Part shown: in pieces, positions 8,677 to 15,725 of the stretch
Layout: every line of letters begins with the position of its first letter
Position numbering within the stretch: the stretch's first letter is position 1
Assembly: GCA_019112785.1 (NCBI GenBank)
Contig: DXIQ01000024.1
Span: 1 to 32,821 of the forward strand
Origin: Candidatus Blautia stercorigallinarum
GTDB lineage: Bacteria > Bacillota > Clostridia > Lachnospirales > Lachnospiraceae
Reading direction: 5' to 3'
DNA length: 32,821 nucleotides
The notes under the pieces: generated by a model
The model's input: the letters and a program-made list of their open reading frames with translations, nothing else
Database searches by the model: none
What the model was told of the DNA's origin: nothing
Translations under genes and position numbers: made by a program

Positions 8677-9051
8677 CTATTCCTCCTCATAAAACATCTG
8701 AAGAATCTGGATCATCTGGTCGCAGGAAATGTGATATTCTTTCCCGATATTGGCTACCTCCATCAGCTTTTTTTCTGCTATACGGAGATGTTCCTCCCGG
8801 ATAAAATCCTGATTCTGAGCGGCGACAAAGGTTCCTTTGCCTGCCACGGTTTCAATAAACCCATCCCGCTGAAGTTCCTCATAAGCATGCTGGGCGGTAA
8901 TAACGCTGACATGGAGGCTTTTGGCCAGACCCCGTATAGAGGGGAGAGGATCTTTCGGTTTTAATTCGCCGCTCATGATCATGGCCTTGATCTGAGTGAC
9001 GATCTGCTCGTAGATGGGCTGATTGTTGCTGCTGCTTAAAATAATGTTCAT
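8677..9051 (-). CDS. GntR family (YtrA subfamily) transcriptional regulator
   Basis: A 124-residue protein with an N-terminal winged helix (PIYEQIVTQIKAMIMSGEL, LPSIRGLAKSLHVS, GFIETVAGKGTFV) and a short helical C-terminal tail of about 50 residues for dimerisation. This is the small YtrA-type architecture without a large ligand domain. Such repressors usually control their own ABC operon. The first gene of the operon, it starts 5 bp after GAGGTG. The upstream perfect palindrome covering the promoter is its likely operator. Confidence 0.93.
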   Translation of the reverse strand: MNIILSSSNNQPIYEQIVTQIKAMIMSGELKPKDPLPSIRGLAKSLHVSVITAQHAYEELQRDGFIETVAGKGTFVAAQNQDFIREEHLRIAEKKLMEVANIGKEYHISCDQMIQILQMFYEEE

Positions 9052-9063
9052 TTTTTCACCTCG

Positions 9064-9133
9064 GTGTACTTACTGTATATATACTGTACTTGTTTGATAA
9101 GTACAGTATATATACAGTAAGTACACTTGTCAA
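9064..9133 (-). promoter_or_regulatory. Promoter embedded in a perfect 28-bp inverted repeat (GntR operator)
   Basis: The arms 9064-9091 and 9099-9126 are perfect reverse complements separated by 7 bp. On the minus strand TTGACA (9133-9128), a 17-bp spacer and TATACT (9110-9105) form a near-consensus promoter. The predicted start is about 9098, at the palindrome centre, so one arm covers the promoter and the other the first transcribed bases. Repressor binding would block transcription. Confidence 0.85.
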
Positions 9134-9299
9134 TAGGTTTCTGAAAAAAATATAAAAATCTTTCGGATATGGGATCATTGCTTAAATTCAGCAGGTTTTC
9201 TGGAACCATCCTATAACTGTAAGTTTTCATCATGGAAAAGCCAGAGACATTGTGGTAAAATGGGAAAGAACATTCAGTGCCTGACAGGAGGAAAAAGAA

Positions 9300-10244
9300 G
9301 TGGAAAAACAGTTAAAATACGTAGTTTTGGGAGCAGGAGGAACTGGCGGTCCCATAGGAGGCTATCTTACAAGAGCCGGAAAAGATGTAACGCTGATTGC
9401 CAGAGGCAGACATCTGGAAGCCATGAAGTCCGATGGATTGGAAATTGAGCTGGGGGAAGAGCATTTTCTGGCACCGGTGAAAGCCTGCTCCATGGAAGAA
9501 TATAAGGAAACTCCAGACGTGATCTTTGTATGTGTAAAAGGATATTCTCTTGATGATGCGGCAGATTTTATAAAAAGAACTGCAGATCCCCATACAGTGG
9601 TGATCCCTATCTTAAATATATATGGAACCGGAGGAAAACTCCAGGAAATGCTGCCGGATCTTACGGTTACAGACGGATGTATCTATATTGCTTCTCAGAT
9701 TAAAGAGCCGGGAAAGATCCTGATGTCCGGAAAGATTTTCCGTGTAGTCTATGGGCTGAGAAAAGGAACGCCAGAGGAAACTGTGGAAAAAGTCATGCCT
9801 GTACTGAAAACAATAGAGGAAGATCTGAAAGAGGCCCGGATCCTTCCGGTGCTTTCTTCAAATATAGAAAGAGACGCTCTCGAAAAATTTTCTTTTGTTT
9901 CTCCTATGGCAGCTGTGGGAGCCTGCTGGCAGGTATCTGCCAGAGCAATGCAGCCGGGAGGGGAGAAGAGAGAGACTTTTATAGAGCTGATCAAGGAGAT
10001 CCAGAGGATCGCTTCTGCCATGGGTGTTGCTCTGCCTGAGGACATGGTGGATATTAATCTGAAGATCATGGACGATCTGGCACCTACGGCTACTGCTTCC
10101 ATGCAGCGGGACATCGCCGCCGGGAAACAGTCGGAGGTAGACGGTTTGATCTATCAGGTGGTCCGGCTGGGAGAAGAGTATCAGGTAGAAGTACCGGTGT
10201 ATAAAGAGATCGGGGAAAAGCTAAGGGAAAGACTAGGAAATTAA
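9300..10244 (+). CDS. panE: 2-dehydropantoate 2-reductase (ketopantoate reductase family)
   Basis: A 314-residue NADPH-dependent reductase of the ApbA/PanE family. The N-terminal Rossmann fold has VVLGAGGTGGPIGGYL; the substrate half includes SSNIERDALEKF and the family motif TASMQRDIAAGKQSEVDGL. The classic enzyme makes pantoate for pantothenate and CoA. No other pan gene is adjacent, so a paralogue acting on another 2-keto acid is possible. The GTG start at 9300 is chosen because CAGGAGG lies 7 bp upstream. rlmD follows after 10 bp. Confidence 0.88.
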   Translation: MEKQLKYVVLGAGGTGGPIGGYLTRAGKDVTLIARGRHLEAMKSDGLEIELGEEHFLAPVKACSMEEYKETPDVIFVCVKGYSLDDAADFIKRTADPHTVVIPILNIYGTGGKLQEMLPDLTVTDGCIYIASQIKEPGKILMSGKIFRVVYGLRKGTPEETVEKVMPVLKTIEEDLKEARILPVLSSNIERDALEKFSFVSPMAAVGACWQVSARAMQPGGEKRETFIELIKEIQRIASAMGVALPEDMVDINLKIMDDLAPTATASMQRDIAAGKQSEVDGLIYQVVRLGEEYQVEVPVYKEIGEKLRERLGN

Positions 10245-10254
10245 GGATAAATAT

Positions 10255-11424
10255 ATGAAAAAAGCAGATATAGAAAAGCAGCAGTTTTCCTGTCCTCTGC
10301 AAAAACAGGGCTGCGGCGGCTGTCCTATGCTTGCCCTGCCTTATGAAGAGCAGCTGCGGAAAAAACAGAAAAAAATAAAGAGGCTGCTGGGAAATTTCGG
10401 AAAGCCTCAGCCTATTATCGGCATGGAAAATCCCTGGCATTACCGGAACAAAGCAATCTCTACCTTTACCTATGTCAAGGGAAAACAGGTGCAAACCGGG
10501 ATCTATGCCCAGGGAACCCACTGGGTAATACCTGTGGAGACCTGTCTTTTGCATCAGCCGGTTCTGGACGAAGCCATAGAGGCTGTGCGAAAGGCCGTGC
10601 GGGAATTTAAATATCCGGTCTATGATGAAGATAAAAAGACAGGGCTGGTCCGCCATATCCTGGTCCGCCACAGTCTTTCGGAGGATCAGGTCCTGGCTGT
10701 GCTGGTGACAGCTTCACCGGTGCTTCCCGGAGCGAAAGCTTTTGGAAAAAGGGTGCGGCAGCTTTGCCCGAAAATTACCACTTTTATACAGAATATCAAT
10801 GAGCGGTCCACCAGCGCGGTTCTGGGATATAAAGAAAAGATCCTCTATGGAAAAGGCTATATCCGGGATACTTTATGCGGTATCCGGTTCCGGATCTCAG
10901 GCTCCAGCTTTTATCAGATCAATCCGGTGCAGACAGAGATTCTTTACAGAACGGCTATAGAGGCGGCAGAGCTGGACAAGAATCAGACCGTACTGGACGC
11001 CTACTGCGGGGTAGGGACCATTGGCCTTTCCGCTGCTTTCAGGGCGAAAAAGGTGATCGGCGTGGAACGGAATAAAAGCGCGGTAAGATGTGCCTGGGAA
11101 AACGCAAAGGAAAACGGGATCCAAAATGCCCAGTTTCTCTGTGCCGACGCCACAGATTTTATACGGAAGATGGCTGCCAGGAAAGAAAGAGTGGACGTAG
11201 TATTTATGGATCCGCCCCGGGCGGGGAGCACCCCGGAATTTCTGCAGGCAGTGTCTGCCATGAGGCCGGAAAAGATCGTATATGTGTCCTGCAATCCGGA
11301 AACCCAGAAAAGAGATCTGGAATTGCTCATAAAAGAAGGGTGGAAAGTGAAACTGATCCAGGGCGTGGATATGTTTCCCCATACCGAGGGGATAGAGACA
11401 GTGGTGTCTCTGGGGCGGAGATAG
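10255..11424 (+). CDS. rlmD: 23S rRNA (uracil-C5)-methyltransferase, RlmD/RumA type
   Basis: A 389-residue SAM-dependent enzyme that makes m5U in 23S rRNA. A [4Fe-4S] cluster is indicated by Cys13, Cys20, Cys23 (in CGGC) and Cys97. The SAM site is VLDAYCGVGTIGL, the MDPPRAG motif follows, the catalytic Cys346 sits in VSCNPET and the general base is Glu378 in HTEGIE. There is no N-terminal TRAM domain, so it is shorter than many Gram-positive homologues (about 450 residues). It lies 10 bp after panE. Its 3' end is intact; related genes in other Firmicutes are insertion targets of integrative elements. Confidence 0.92.
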   Translation: MKKADIEKQQFSCPLQKQGCGGCPMLALPYEEQLRKKQKKIKRLLGNFGKPQPIIGMENPWHYRNKAISTFTYVKGKQVQTGIYAQGTHWVIPVETCLLHQPVLDEAIEAVRKAVREFKYPVYDEDKKTGLVRHILVRHSLSEDQVLAVLVTASPVLPGAKAFGKRVRQLCPKITTFIQNINERSTSAVLGYKEKILYGKGYIRDTLCGIRFRISGSSFYQINPVQTEILYRTAIEAAELDKNQTVLDAYCGVGTIGLSAAFRAKKVIGVERNKSAVRCAWENAKENGIQNAQFLCADATDFIRKMAARKERVDVVFMDPPRAGSTPEFLQAVSAMRPEKIVYVSCNPETQKRDLELLIKEGWKVKLIQGVDMFPHTEGIETVVSLGRR

Positions 11425-11460
11425 GCGGAGCTACAGCATTTTTATAGCCAAGTTCAGCGT

Positions 11461-11480
11461 ATTTGCCACTCATTTGCCAC
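11461..11480. repeat. Short direct repeat ATTTGCCAC x2
   Basis: ATTTGCCAC occurs at 11461-11469 and again at 11472-11480, 37 bp after the rlmD stop. Short repeats of this kind are found at tyrosine-integrase attachment sites. No integrase is in the window, so the role is open. Confidence 0.3.
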
Positions 11481-11510
11481 CCAGAGAATAAAATTTAGCA
11501 GTAGATAATC

Positions 11511-11556
11511 AAGAACGGCTGAACACATTGAACGGTGTATAGGCCGTTCTTTTTAT
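11511..11556. terminator. Rho-independent terminator after rlmD
   Basis: AAGAACGGC (11511-11519) pairs with GCCGTTCTT (11543-11551), with a small inner stem ACAC/GTGT, followed by TTTTTA. It closes the panE-rlmD transcript and lies about 70 bp beyond the 3' end of the minus-strand regulator gene. Confidence 0.8.
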
Positions 11557-11626
11557 GCAGTTAAATGAATATGCCACGGATAGAATAGAAAGAAAATATA
11601 CAAATAATAAAAGAACGGATACAGGA

Positions 11627-12301
11627 TCAGGATTTAATCGCTTCACAGAGTTCAAAATGATTTCTCTTTGTCTTCAGAAGCCCTTCCTTCTGCAGCTTTG
11701 ACAGTTCCACAGACATGGCGGCTCTTTCCACGCAGAGGTAATCAGCAAGCTGTTGTCTGTCATAGGGAATATCAAAGGAAAGTTTTCCCTGTTTTATTGA
11801 CTCTGAGGAAAGATAGGACAGAAGTTTTTCTCTGGTAGTCCTTTTGCTCATATGAGTGATCTTTTCATTAAACAGTAATACCCTGCCTGCCAGCACGGCC
11901 ACCAGGTTCCGGATCAGTTTATTGTGGTGCTCACAGGCGGTAGGGCATACGGACAGAAGACGGCTGATGTTCAGCATCATGATCTCACAGTGGCTGCAGG
12001 TGATCACATTGATGTTTAAAACAGAGCCGGGAGTAGCGGCGTAGGGTTCCGCAAAAAAGTCCCCTTCTTCTATTTTTGACATGATATTCCGGTGTCCCCA
12101 CAGATCTTCCTGTACAACCAGAACAGAACCTTTCAGCACAAGGCCCATGTCTCTGGTACTGTCTCCGGCACGTAATATATATTCATTTGCTTCTTTGCAG
12201 AGTACTTTTGCATCTATACAATTCAGGACAGATAAGATTTCTTCTTCTGACATTCCCGAAAAAAAAGGACAGTTCTTCAGTATAAATAAATATTTTTTCA
12301 A
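11627..12301 (-). CDS. Crp/Fnr family transcriptional regulator (HcpR/Fnr-like)
   Basis: A 224-residue regulator with an N-terminal cyclic-nucleotide-type beta-roll (about residues 5-120), a dimer helix and a C-terminal winged helix (DIPYDRQQLADYLCVERAAMS). Cysteines in CSHCE and VCPTACEHH could take part in redox or metal sensing, but no classic N-terminal Fnr cluster motif is present. A TTG start at 12301 is preferred because AAGGAG lies 8 bp upstream; the frame continues to 12373 without another ribosome site. It is divergent from the ferredoxin-hcp operon. Hcp genes are commonly controlled by Crp/Fnr relatives that answer to nitric oxide, so this is the likely local activator. Confidence 0.9.
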   Translation of the reverse strand: MKKYLFILKNCPFFSGMSEEEILSVLNCIDAKVLCKEANEYILRAGDSTRDMGLVLKGSVLVVQEDLWGHRNIMSKIEEGDFFAEPYAATPGSVLNINVITCSHCEIMMLNISRLLSVCPTACEHHNKLIRNLVAVLAGRVLLFNEKITHMSKRTTREKLLSYLSSESIKQGKLSFDIPYDRQQLADYLCVERAAMSVELSKLQKEGLLKTKRNHFELCEAIKS

Positions 12302-12314
12302 AACATCATCTCCT

Positions 12315-12330
12315 TGTTTGAAAACAAACA
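12315..12330. promoter_or_regulatory. Crp/Fnr-type operator, 16-bp perfect palindrome
   Basis: TGTTTGAAAACAAACA is a perfect dyad of two 6-bp arms with a 4-bp gap, the spacing of Fnr boxes. Its centre lies at -41.5 of the predicted hcp-operon start (about 12364), the class II activator position. It also lies near +16 of the predicted regulator transcript (about 12338), a repressing position. Confidence 0.75.
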
Positions 12331-12344
12331 TACATGTTGTGTTT

Positions 12345-12373
12345 AAAATACTATAATGAGGCCGTAAAGTCAA
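12345..12373 (-). promoter_or_regulatory. Promoter of the Crp/Fnr regulator gene
   Basis: On the minus strand TTGACT (12373-12368), 17-bp spacer and TATTTT (12350-12345). The -10 box lies immediately beside the oppositely oriented -10 box of the hcp operon, so the two promoters overlap. Confidence 0.55.
12352..12357 (+). promoter_or_regulatory. -10 box of the ferredoxin-hcp operon
   Basis: A perfect TATAAT at 12352-12357 lacks a recognisable -35 hexamer at 17 bp, as expected for an activator-dependent promoter. The palindrome at 12315-12330 takes the place of the -35 region. Confidence 0.6.
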
Positions 12374-12426
12374 GAGAGAGACACAGCAACCCTATCTGAA
12401 AAGTATGAATGGAGGGATCAAGCAGT

Positions 12427-13140
12427 ATGAAGAGAAGGATCATTCGTATAGATGAAGAAAAATGCAACGGCTGCGGTATTTGTGCTGATGCCTGTCATGA
12501 GGGGGCTATCGGCATGATAGAAGGAAAAGCAAAACTGCTCCGGGAGGATTATTGCGACGGCCTTGGAGACTGTCTGCCTGCCTGTCCTGCCGGGGCCATT
12601 TCCTTTGAAGAAAGAGAGGCAGCCCCCTATGATGAGACGGCGGTTATGGAAAATAAACAGAAGATCCGGAGTCGGGGCGTAGAGACTCCCACTGGGTGTC
12701 CCGGAAGCCAGGCCAGGGCCATTGTGCGTAAAGCAGAAGCTAAAGTCCGGGAAGCAGGAGTTGTTCCCGCTGATTCCCGTCTCAGACAGTGGCCTGTCCA
12801 GATCAAGCTGGCACCGGTAAATGCGCCGTATTTCCAGGGGGCAAAGCTGCTGATCGCAGCGGACTGTACAGCTTATGCCTATGGGGCTTTTCATGAGCAT
12901 TTTATGAAAGATCATATAACCCTGATCGGCTGTCCAAAGCTGGACAGTGTAGATTATTCCCGAAAACTGACAGAGATCATCAGGAATAACGAGATTAAAA
13001 GTGTAAAGATCGTCCGGATGGAAGTTCCGTGCTGCGGCGGATTGGAGCAAGCGGTAAAGACCGCCTTAAAAGACAGCGGGAAATTTATCCCCTGGAATGT
13101 AGCGGTGATTTCCACTGACGGAAATATCATAGACGAATAA
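12427..13140 (+). CDS. Two-[4Fe-4S] ferredoxin-domain protein, likely Hcp partner
   Basis: A 237-residue iron-sulfur protein. Residues 1-65 hold two cluster motifs, CNGCGICADAC and CDGLGDCLPACP; the second is a variant in which the CxxC spacing is altered. The remaining 170 residues form a separate domain with scattered cysteines, including GCPGS, AADCTAYAYGAFH, GCPKLD and VPCCGG, which may bind another metal centre. Proteins of this type regularly precede hcp in Clostridia and are thought to pass electrons to Hcp. The ATG at 12427 is preferred over 12409 because GGAGGG lies between them, 10 bp upstream. hcp follows after 17 bp. Confidence 0.85.
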   Translation: MKRRIIRIDEEKCNGCGICADACHEGAIGMIEGKAKLLREDYCDGLGDCLPACPAGAISFEEREAAPYDETAVMENKQKIRSRGVETPTGCPGSQARAIVRKAEAKVREAGVVPADSRLRQWPVQIKLAPVNAPYFQGAKLLIAADCTAYAYGAFHEHFMKDHITLIGCPKLDSVDYSRKLTEIIRNNEIKSVKIVRMEVPCCGGLEQAVKTALKDSGKFIPWNVAVISTDGNIIDE

Positions 13141-13157
13141 GAAAAGGAGAAAAACAG

Positions 13158-14759
13158 ATGGAAAACAAAATGTTTTGCTTTCAGTGTGAACAGACAGCAG
13201 GCTGCACTGCCTGTACGGGAAATGCGGGTGTCTGCGGAAAAAAATCAGAGACGGCGGTTCTCCAGGATGAGCTGACAGGAGCCTTAGTGGGACTGGCCAG
13301 AGCTGCCAGAGGAGATACAGAACCGGATGAAAACACTTATAAGATACTCATTGAAGGCCTGTTTACCACAGTGACAAATGTAAGCTTTGATGATGAGGCT
13401 ATCCAAAGACAGATTGAAGCAGTGAGAAGAGAAAAAGAGAGACTGGTGCCTCAGTGCGGCAGCTGCGGGGCGCCCTGCGGACAGAACGATGATTTTGATA
13501 TGAAAGAGATCTGGGAGGCCCAGGAAAATATCCGCTCTCTGAAATCTCTGATACTTTTCGGGATCCGGGGAATGGCTGCGTATGCTTATCATGCCAGAGT
13601 TCTGGGATACCGGGATGGGGAAGTGGATGAGTTTTTCTGTGAGGCACTGTTCAGAATGGGTTATGAAGACACAGTGGAAAAACTTCTTCCGGTAGTTCTG
13701 AAGGTCGGGGAGATCAACCTGAAGTGTATGGCACTGCTGGACCGGGCAAACACAGAATCTTATGGAAATCCTGTACCTGCCAAAGTATCTATGAAAGTGG
13801 AAAAAGGCCCTTTTATTGTTGTGACAGGCCATGATCTGAAAGATCTGAAGCTGCTTCTGGAGCAGACAAAGGATAAAGGGATTAACATCTATACTCATGG
13901 AGAAATGCTTCCTGCCCACGGCTATCCGGAATTGAAAAAATATTCTCATCTGAAAGGAAATTTCGGCACCGCATGGCAGAATCAGAAAAAAGAGTTTGAC
14001 AATCTTCCCGGAGCCATTCTTTTTACCACCAACTGTCTTATGCCTCCAAAGGATAGTTACCGGGACCGGGTGTTTACTACGGAGATGGTAGGATTTCCGG
14101 GAACCGTCCATATAGGAGAGGATAAAGACTTTACACCGGTGATCCAGAAGGCCCTGGAGCTGGGGGGATTCCCGGAAGATAGAGAATTTGCAGGTATAAA
14201 CGGTGGAAAGACGGTTACCACAGGCTTTGGACATAATACCCTCCTTTCCCAGGCAGAAGCGATCGTAAACGCGGTAAAAGCCGGAAAGATCCGTCACTTT
14301 TTCCTGGTGGCTGGCTGTGACGGGGCCAGACCGGGAAGAAATTATTACACAGATTTTGTAAAACAGACGCCGGCGGATACGGTGGTATTAACACTGGCCT
14401 GCGGGAAATACAGGTTTAACGATCTGGATCTGGGAGACATTGACGGTATCCCCCGGCTGATCGATATGGGACAGTGCAATGACGCTTACGGTGCCATTCA
14501 GGTTGCAGTGGCTCTGTCCCAGGCATTTGGCTGTTCAGTCAATGAACTTCCTCTGTCTTTTGTACTGTCCTGGTATGAGCAGAAAGCCGTATGTATCCTG
14601 CTGACCCTTCTTCATCTGGGAATTAAGAATATCCGTCTGGGCCCAACCCTTCCGGCATTCCTTTCTCAGGATATCCTGAACTATCTGGTGGAAAATTATC
14701 AGATAGGACCTGTAACTACACCGGAAGAAGATATGAAAGCTCTTCTGAAACAGGAGTAA
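13158..14759 (+). CDS. hcp: Hybrid-cluster protein (hydroxylamine reductase / NO reductase)
   Basis: A 533-residue cytoplasmic enzyme that reduces hydroxylamine to ammonia in vitro and detoxifies nitric oxide in vivo. The N-terminal cluster ligands are Cys7, Cys10, Cys19 and Cys26. Hybrid-cluster ligands are all visible: His225 (TGHD), Glu249 (HGEM), Cys293 (TTNC), Cys387 (AGCDGARPG), Cys415 (LACGKY), Cys440 (MGQCND), Glu474 and the nearby Lys476. They match the Desulfovibrio enzyme at a nearly constant offset. The start follows AAAAGGAG. It is the second gene after the ferredoxin protein; hcr (the NADH reductase of enteric bacteria) is absent, so the ferredoxin protein is the likely donor. 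Confidence 0.97.
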   Translation: MENKMFCFQCEQTAGCTACTGNAGVCGKKSETAVLQDELTGALVGLARAARGDTEPDENTYKILIEGLFTTVTNVSFDDEAIQRQIEAVRREKERLVPQCGSCGAPCGQNDDFDMKEIWEAQENIRSLKSLILFGIRGMAAYAYHARVLGYRDGEVDEFFCEALFRMGYEDTVEKLLPVVLKVGEINLKCMALLDRANTESYGNPVPAKVSMKVEKGPFIVVTGHDLKDLKLLLEQTKDKGINIYTHGEMLPAHGYPELKKYSHLKGNFGTAWQNQKKEFDNLPGAILFTTNCLMPPKDSYRDRVFTTEMVGFPGTVHIGEDKDFTPVIQKALELGGFPEDREFAGINGGKTVTTGFGHNTLLSQAEAIVNAVKAGKIRHFFLVAGCDGARPGRNYYTDFVKQTPADTVVLTLACGKYRFNDLDLGDIDGIPRLIDMGQCNDAYGAIQVAVALSQAFGCSVNELPLSFVLSWYEQKAVCILLTLLHLGIKNIRLGPTLPAFLSQDILNYLVENYQIGPVTTPEEDMKALLKQE

Positions 14760-14806
14760 AAATTCTTTACCCCTGCCGATAATTATGATAGACTGTCTAT
14801 AGATGA

Positions 14807-14847
14807 AGCAGCCCGGTTTATCTGTCCTGACCAAGAGCCGGGCTGCT
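14807..14847 (+). other. Hairpin between hcp and the coiled-coil gene
   Basis: A perfect 10-bp GC-rich stem (14807-14816 / 14838-14847) around a 21-nt loop. No T-run follows, and the next start codon is only 30 bp away. It may be an mRNA processing or leader structure rather than a terminator. Confidence 0.4.
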
Positions 14848-14876
14848 GCATAAATACGACAGGAAAGGAGGAGCTT

Positions 14877-15326
14877 ATGGCAGAGGGTGAATTATTGACA
14901 GCGATTGCAGGCATGCTGGACGGGAAGTTAGAACCTGTTATGCAGAAATTAACGGGCCTTGAAGATAAAATGACAGGAATGGAAGACAAGATGTCGGGTC
15001 TGGAAAACAGAATATCAGGTCTGGAAGACAGAACTTCAGGTATAGAAGGAAAAGCAGTAGGCCTGGAAGAAAAAGTGTCTGCGATACAAAAGATAACTGC
15101 AGAAACCAAAAACGAACTGACCGAGGTTAAACTGCACATAGAAAACGTTACAGATAAAAACATTACGTTACTGGCGGAAAACTACTGTAATTTAGTAAAC
15201 AAGCTTGATGAAAACAATAAGGTTACAGATGTCCAGCTGGCATATCAGATAAAAGTTAACTTTCTTATCGATGATATGGAGAAGATGAAAAAAGAGATTG
15301 CCCAGCTGAAAAGCCACATAGCATAA
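14877..15326 (+). CDS. Coiled-coil protein with tandem heptads, function unknown
   Basis: A 149-residue protein that I do not recognise beyond its architecture. A short N-terminal helix (ELLTAIAGMLDGKLEPVM) precedes six near-identical heptads at residues 27-68 with the pattern G-[LIM]-E-x-[KR]-x-x. A longer, less regular coiled coil runs to the C-terminus (MEKMKKEIAQLKSHIA). There is no signal peptide or membrane segment. AAGGAGGAG lies just before the ATG. It stands alone between hcp and a terminator. Proteins of this shape occur in Lachnospiraceae without assigned function; a scaffold, adaptor or phage-derived structural piece are all possible. Confidence 0.8.
   Translation: MAEGELLTAIAGMLDGKLEPVMQKLTGLEDKMTGMEDKMSGLENRISGLEDRTSGIEGKAVGLEEKVSAIQKITAETKNELTEVKLHIENVTDKNITLLAENYCNLVNKLDENNKVTDVQLAYQIKVNFLIDDMEKMKKEIAQLKSHIA
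14955..15080 (+). repeat. Six tandem 21-bp repeats encoding heptads
   Basis: Units begin at 14955, 14976, 14997, 15018, 15039 and 15060, each encoding G-[LIM]-E-x-[KR]-x-x. The repetition at DNA level is imperfect but clear, so unit number could vary between strains. Confidence 0.85.
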
Positions 15327-15388
15327 TGATCAGATATACAAAAGATAATCCGAAAATGATCAGAAGAAGATCAGAGATTGAACATAAG

Positions 15389-15454
15389 AAAACTGCACCG
15401 GGAAAAGGCGGGATCCGCTGTGAGATCCAATCCATTTTCTCCCGGTGCAGTTTT
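15389..15454 (+). terminator. Rho-independent terminator after the coiled-coil gene
   Basis: A perfect 15-bp stem (15389-15403 / 15440-15454) ends in TTTTTT. Its 36-nt loop contains a second small stem GGATC/GATCC. Confidence 0.88.
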
Positions 15455-15473
15455 TTGCGTATAAAAAAGGAGG

Positions 15474-15493
15474 GCCAGGGATTTCTCCCTGGC
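15474..15493. other. Hairpin downstream of the terminator
   Basis: GCCAGGGA / TCCCTGGC with a 4-nt loop. On the minus strand it is followed shortly by TTTTTT, so it could stop antisense transcription; on the plus strand an A-rich run follows. Confidence 0.4.
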
Positions 15494-15634
15494 ATATGAA
15501 AAAGAAAAAAGTCTATCTATCTAAAAAAAGGTAACTGCCTTTGTTTGATTATTACTATACCTTGGATTTGTGAAAAAACTGTGTTGAAATTTCAAAAGAA
15601 TTGTGAAGAAGTTTTGAATAAACAGAAAAGCTTC

Positions 15635-15667
15635 TTGACTTAATTAATATAATAGTTATAATAATTA
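15635..15667 (+). promoter_or_regulatory. ROK gene promoter overlapped by an AT-rich palindrome
   Basis: TTGACT (15635-15640), 16-bp spacer and TATAAT (15657-15662) make a good promoter. An imperfect 27-bp dyad at 15641-15667 (arms TAATTA...TAATTA, about 22 of 27 positions symmetric) covers the spacer and -10 box, as expected for autoregulation by the ROK repressor. Confidence 0.6.
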
Positions 15668-15725
15668 TAAAATAAATGTAAGATGTAAAAAAATCAGAAG
15701 CAGAAAAAGGGAAGGGAGGCGGAAG

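Larger units (their letters stand above)
15327..15725. other. 400-bp stretch without a clear gene
   Basis: Holds a terminator (15389-15454), a second hairpin (15474-15493), an AT-rich run and the ROK gene promoter/operator (15635-15667). A 12-codon frame starting at the ATG at 15496 (lysine-rich, MKKKKVYLSKKR) has AGGAGGG about 20 bp upstream, beyond a hairpin, and is not convincing. No RNA gene was recognised. Confidence 0.5.

Noticed and set aside
9064-9126. The 28-bp inverted repeat considered as an insertion-sequence end or an RNA terminator
   Set aside because: No transposase is near, and the predicted transcript start lies at its centre so both arms would not be in one RNA.
13284-14297. 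337-codon minus-strand frame across hcp
   Set aside because: It lies antisense to hcp, whose metal ligands are all intact; composition is not protein-like.
14955-15080. Tandem repeats considered as a CRISPR array
   Set aside because: Units are directly adjacent at 21 bp with no spacers, and they are coding heptads.
15265-15495. 76-codon minus-strand frame after the coiled-coil gene
   Set aside because: Runs through the terminator and into the coding end of the coiled-coil gene; no ribosome site was found.
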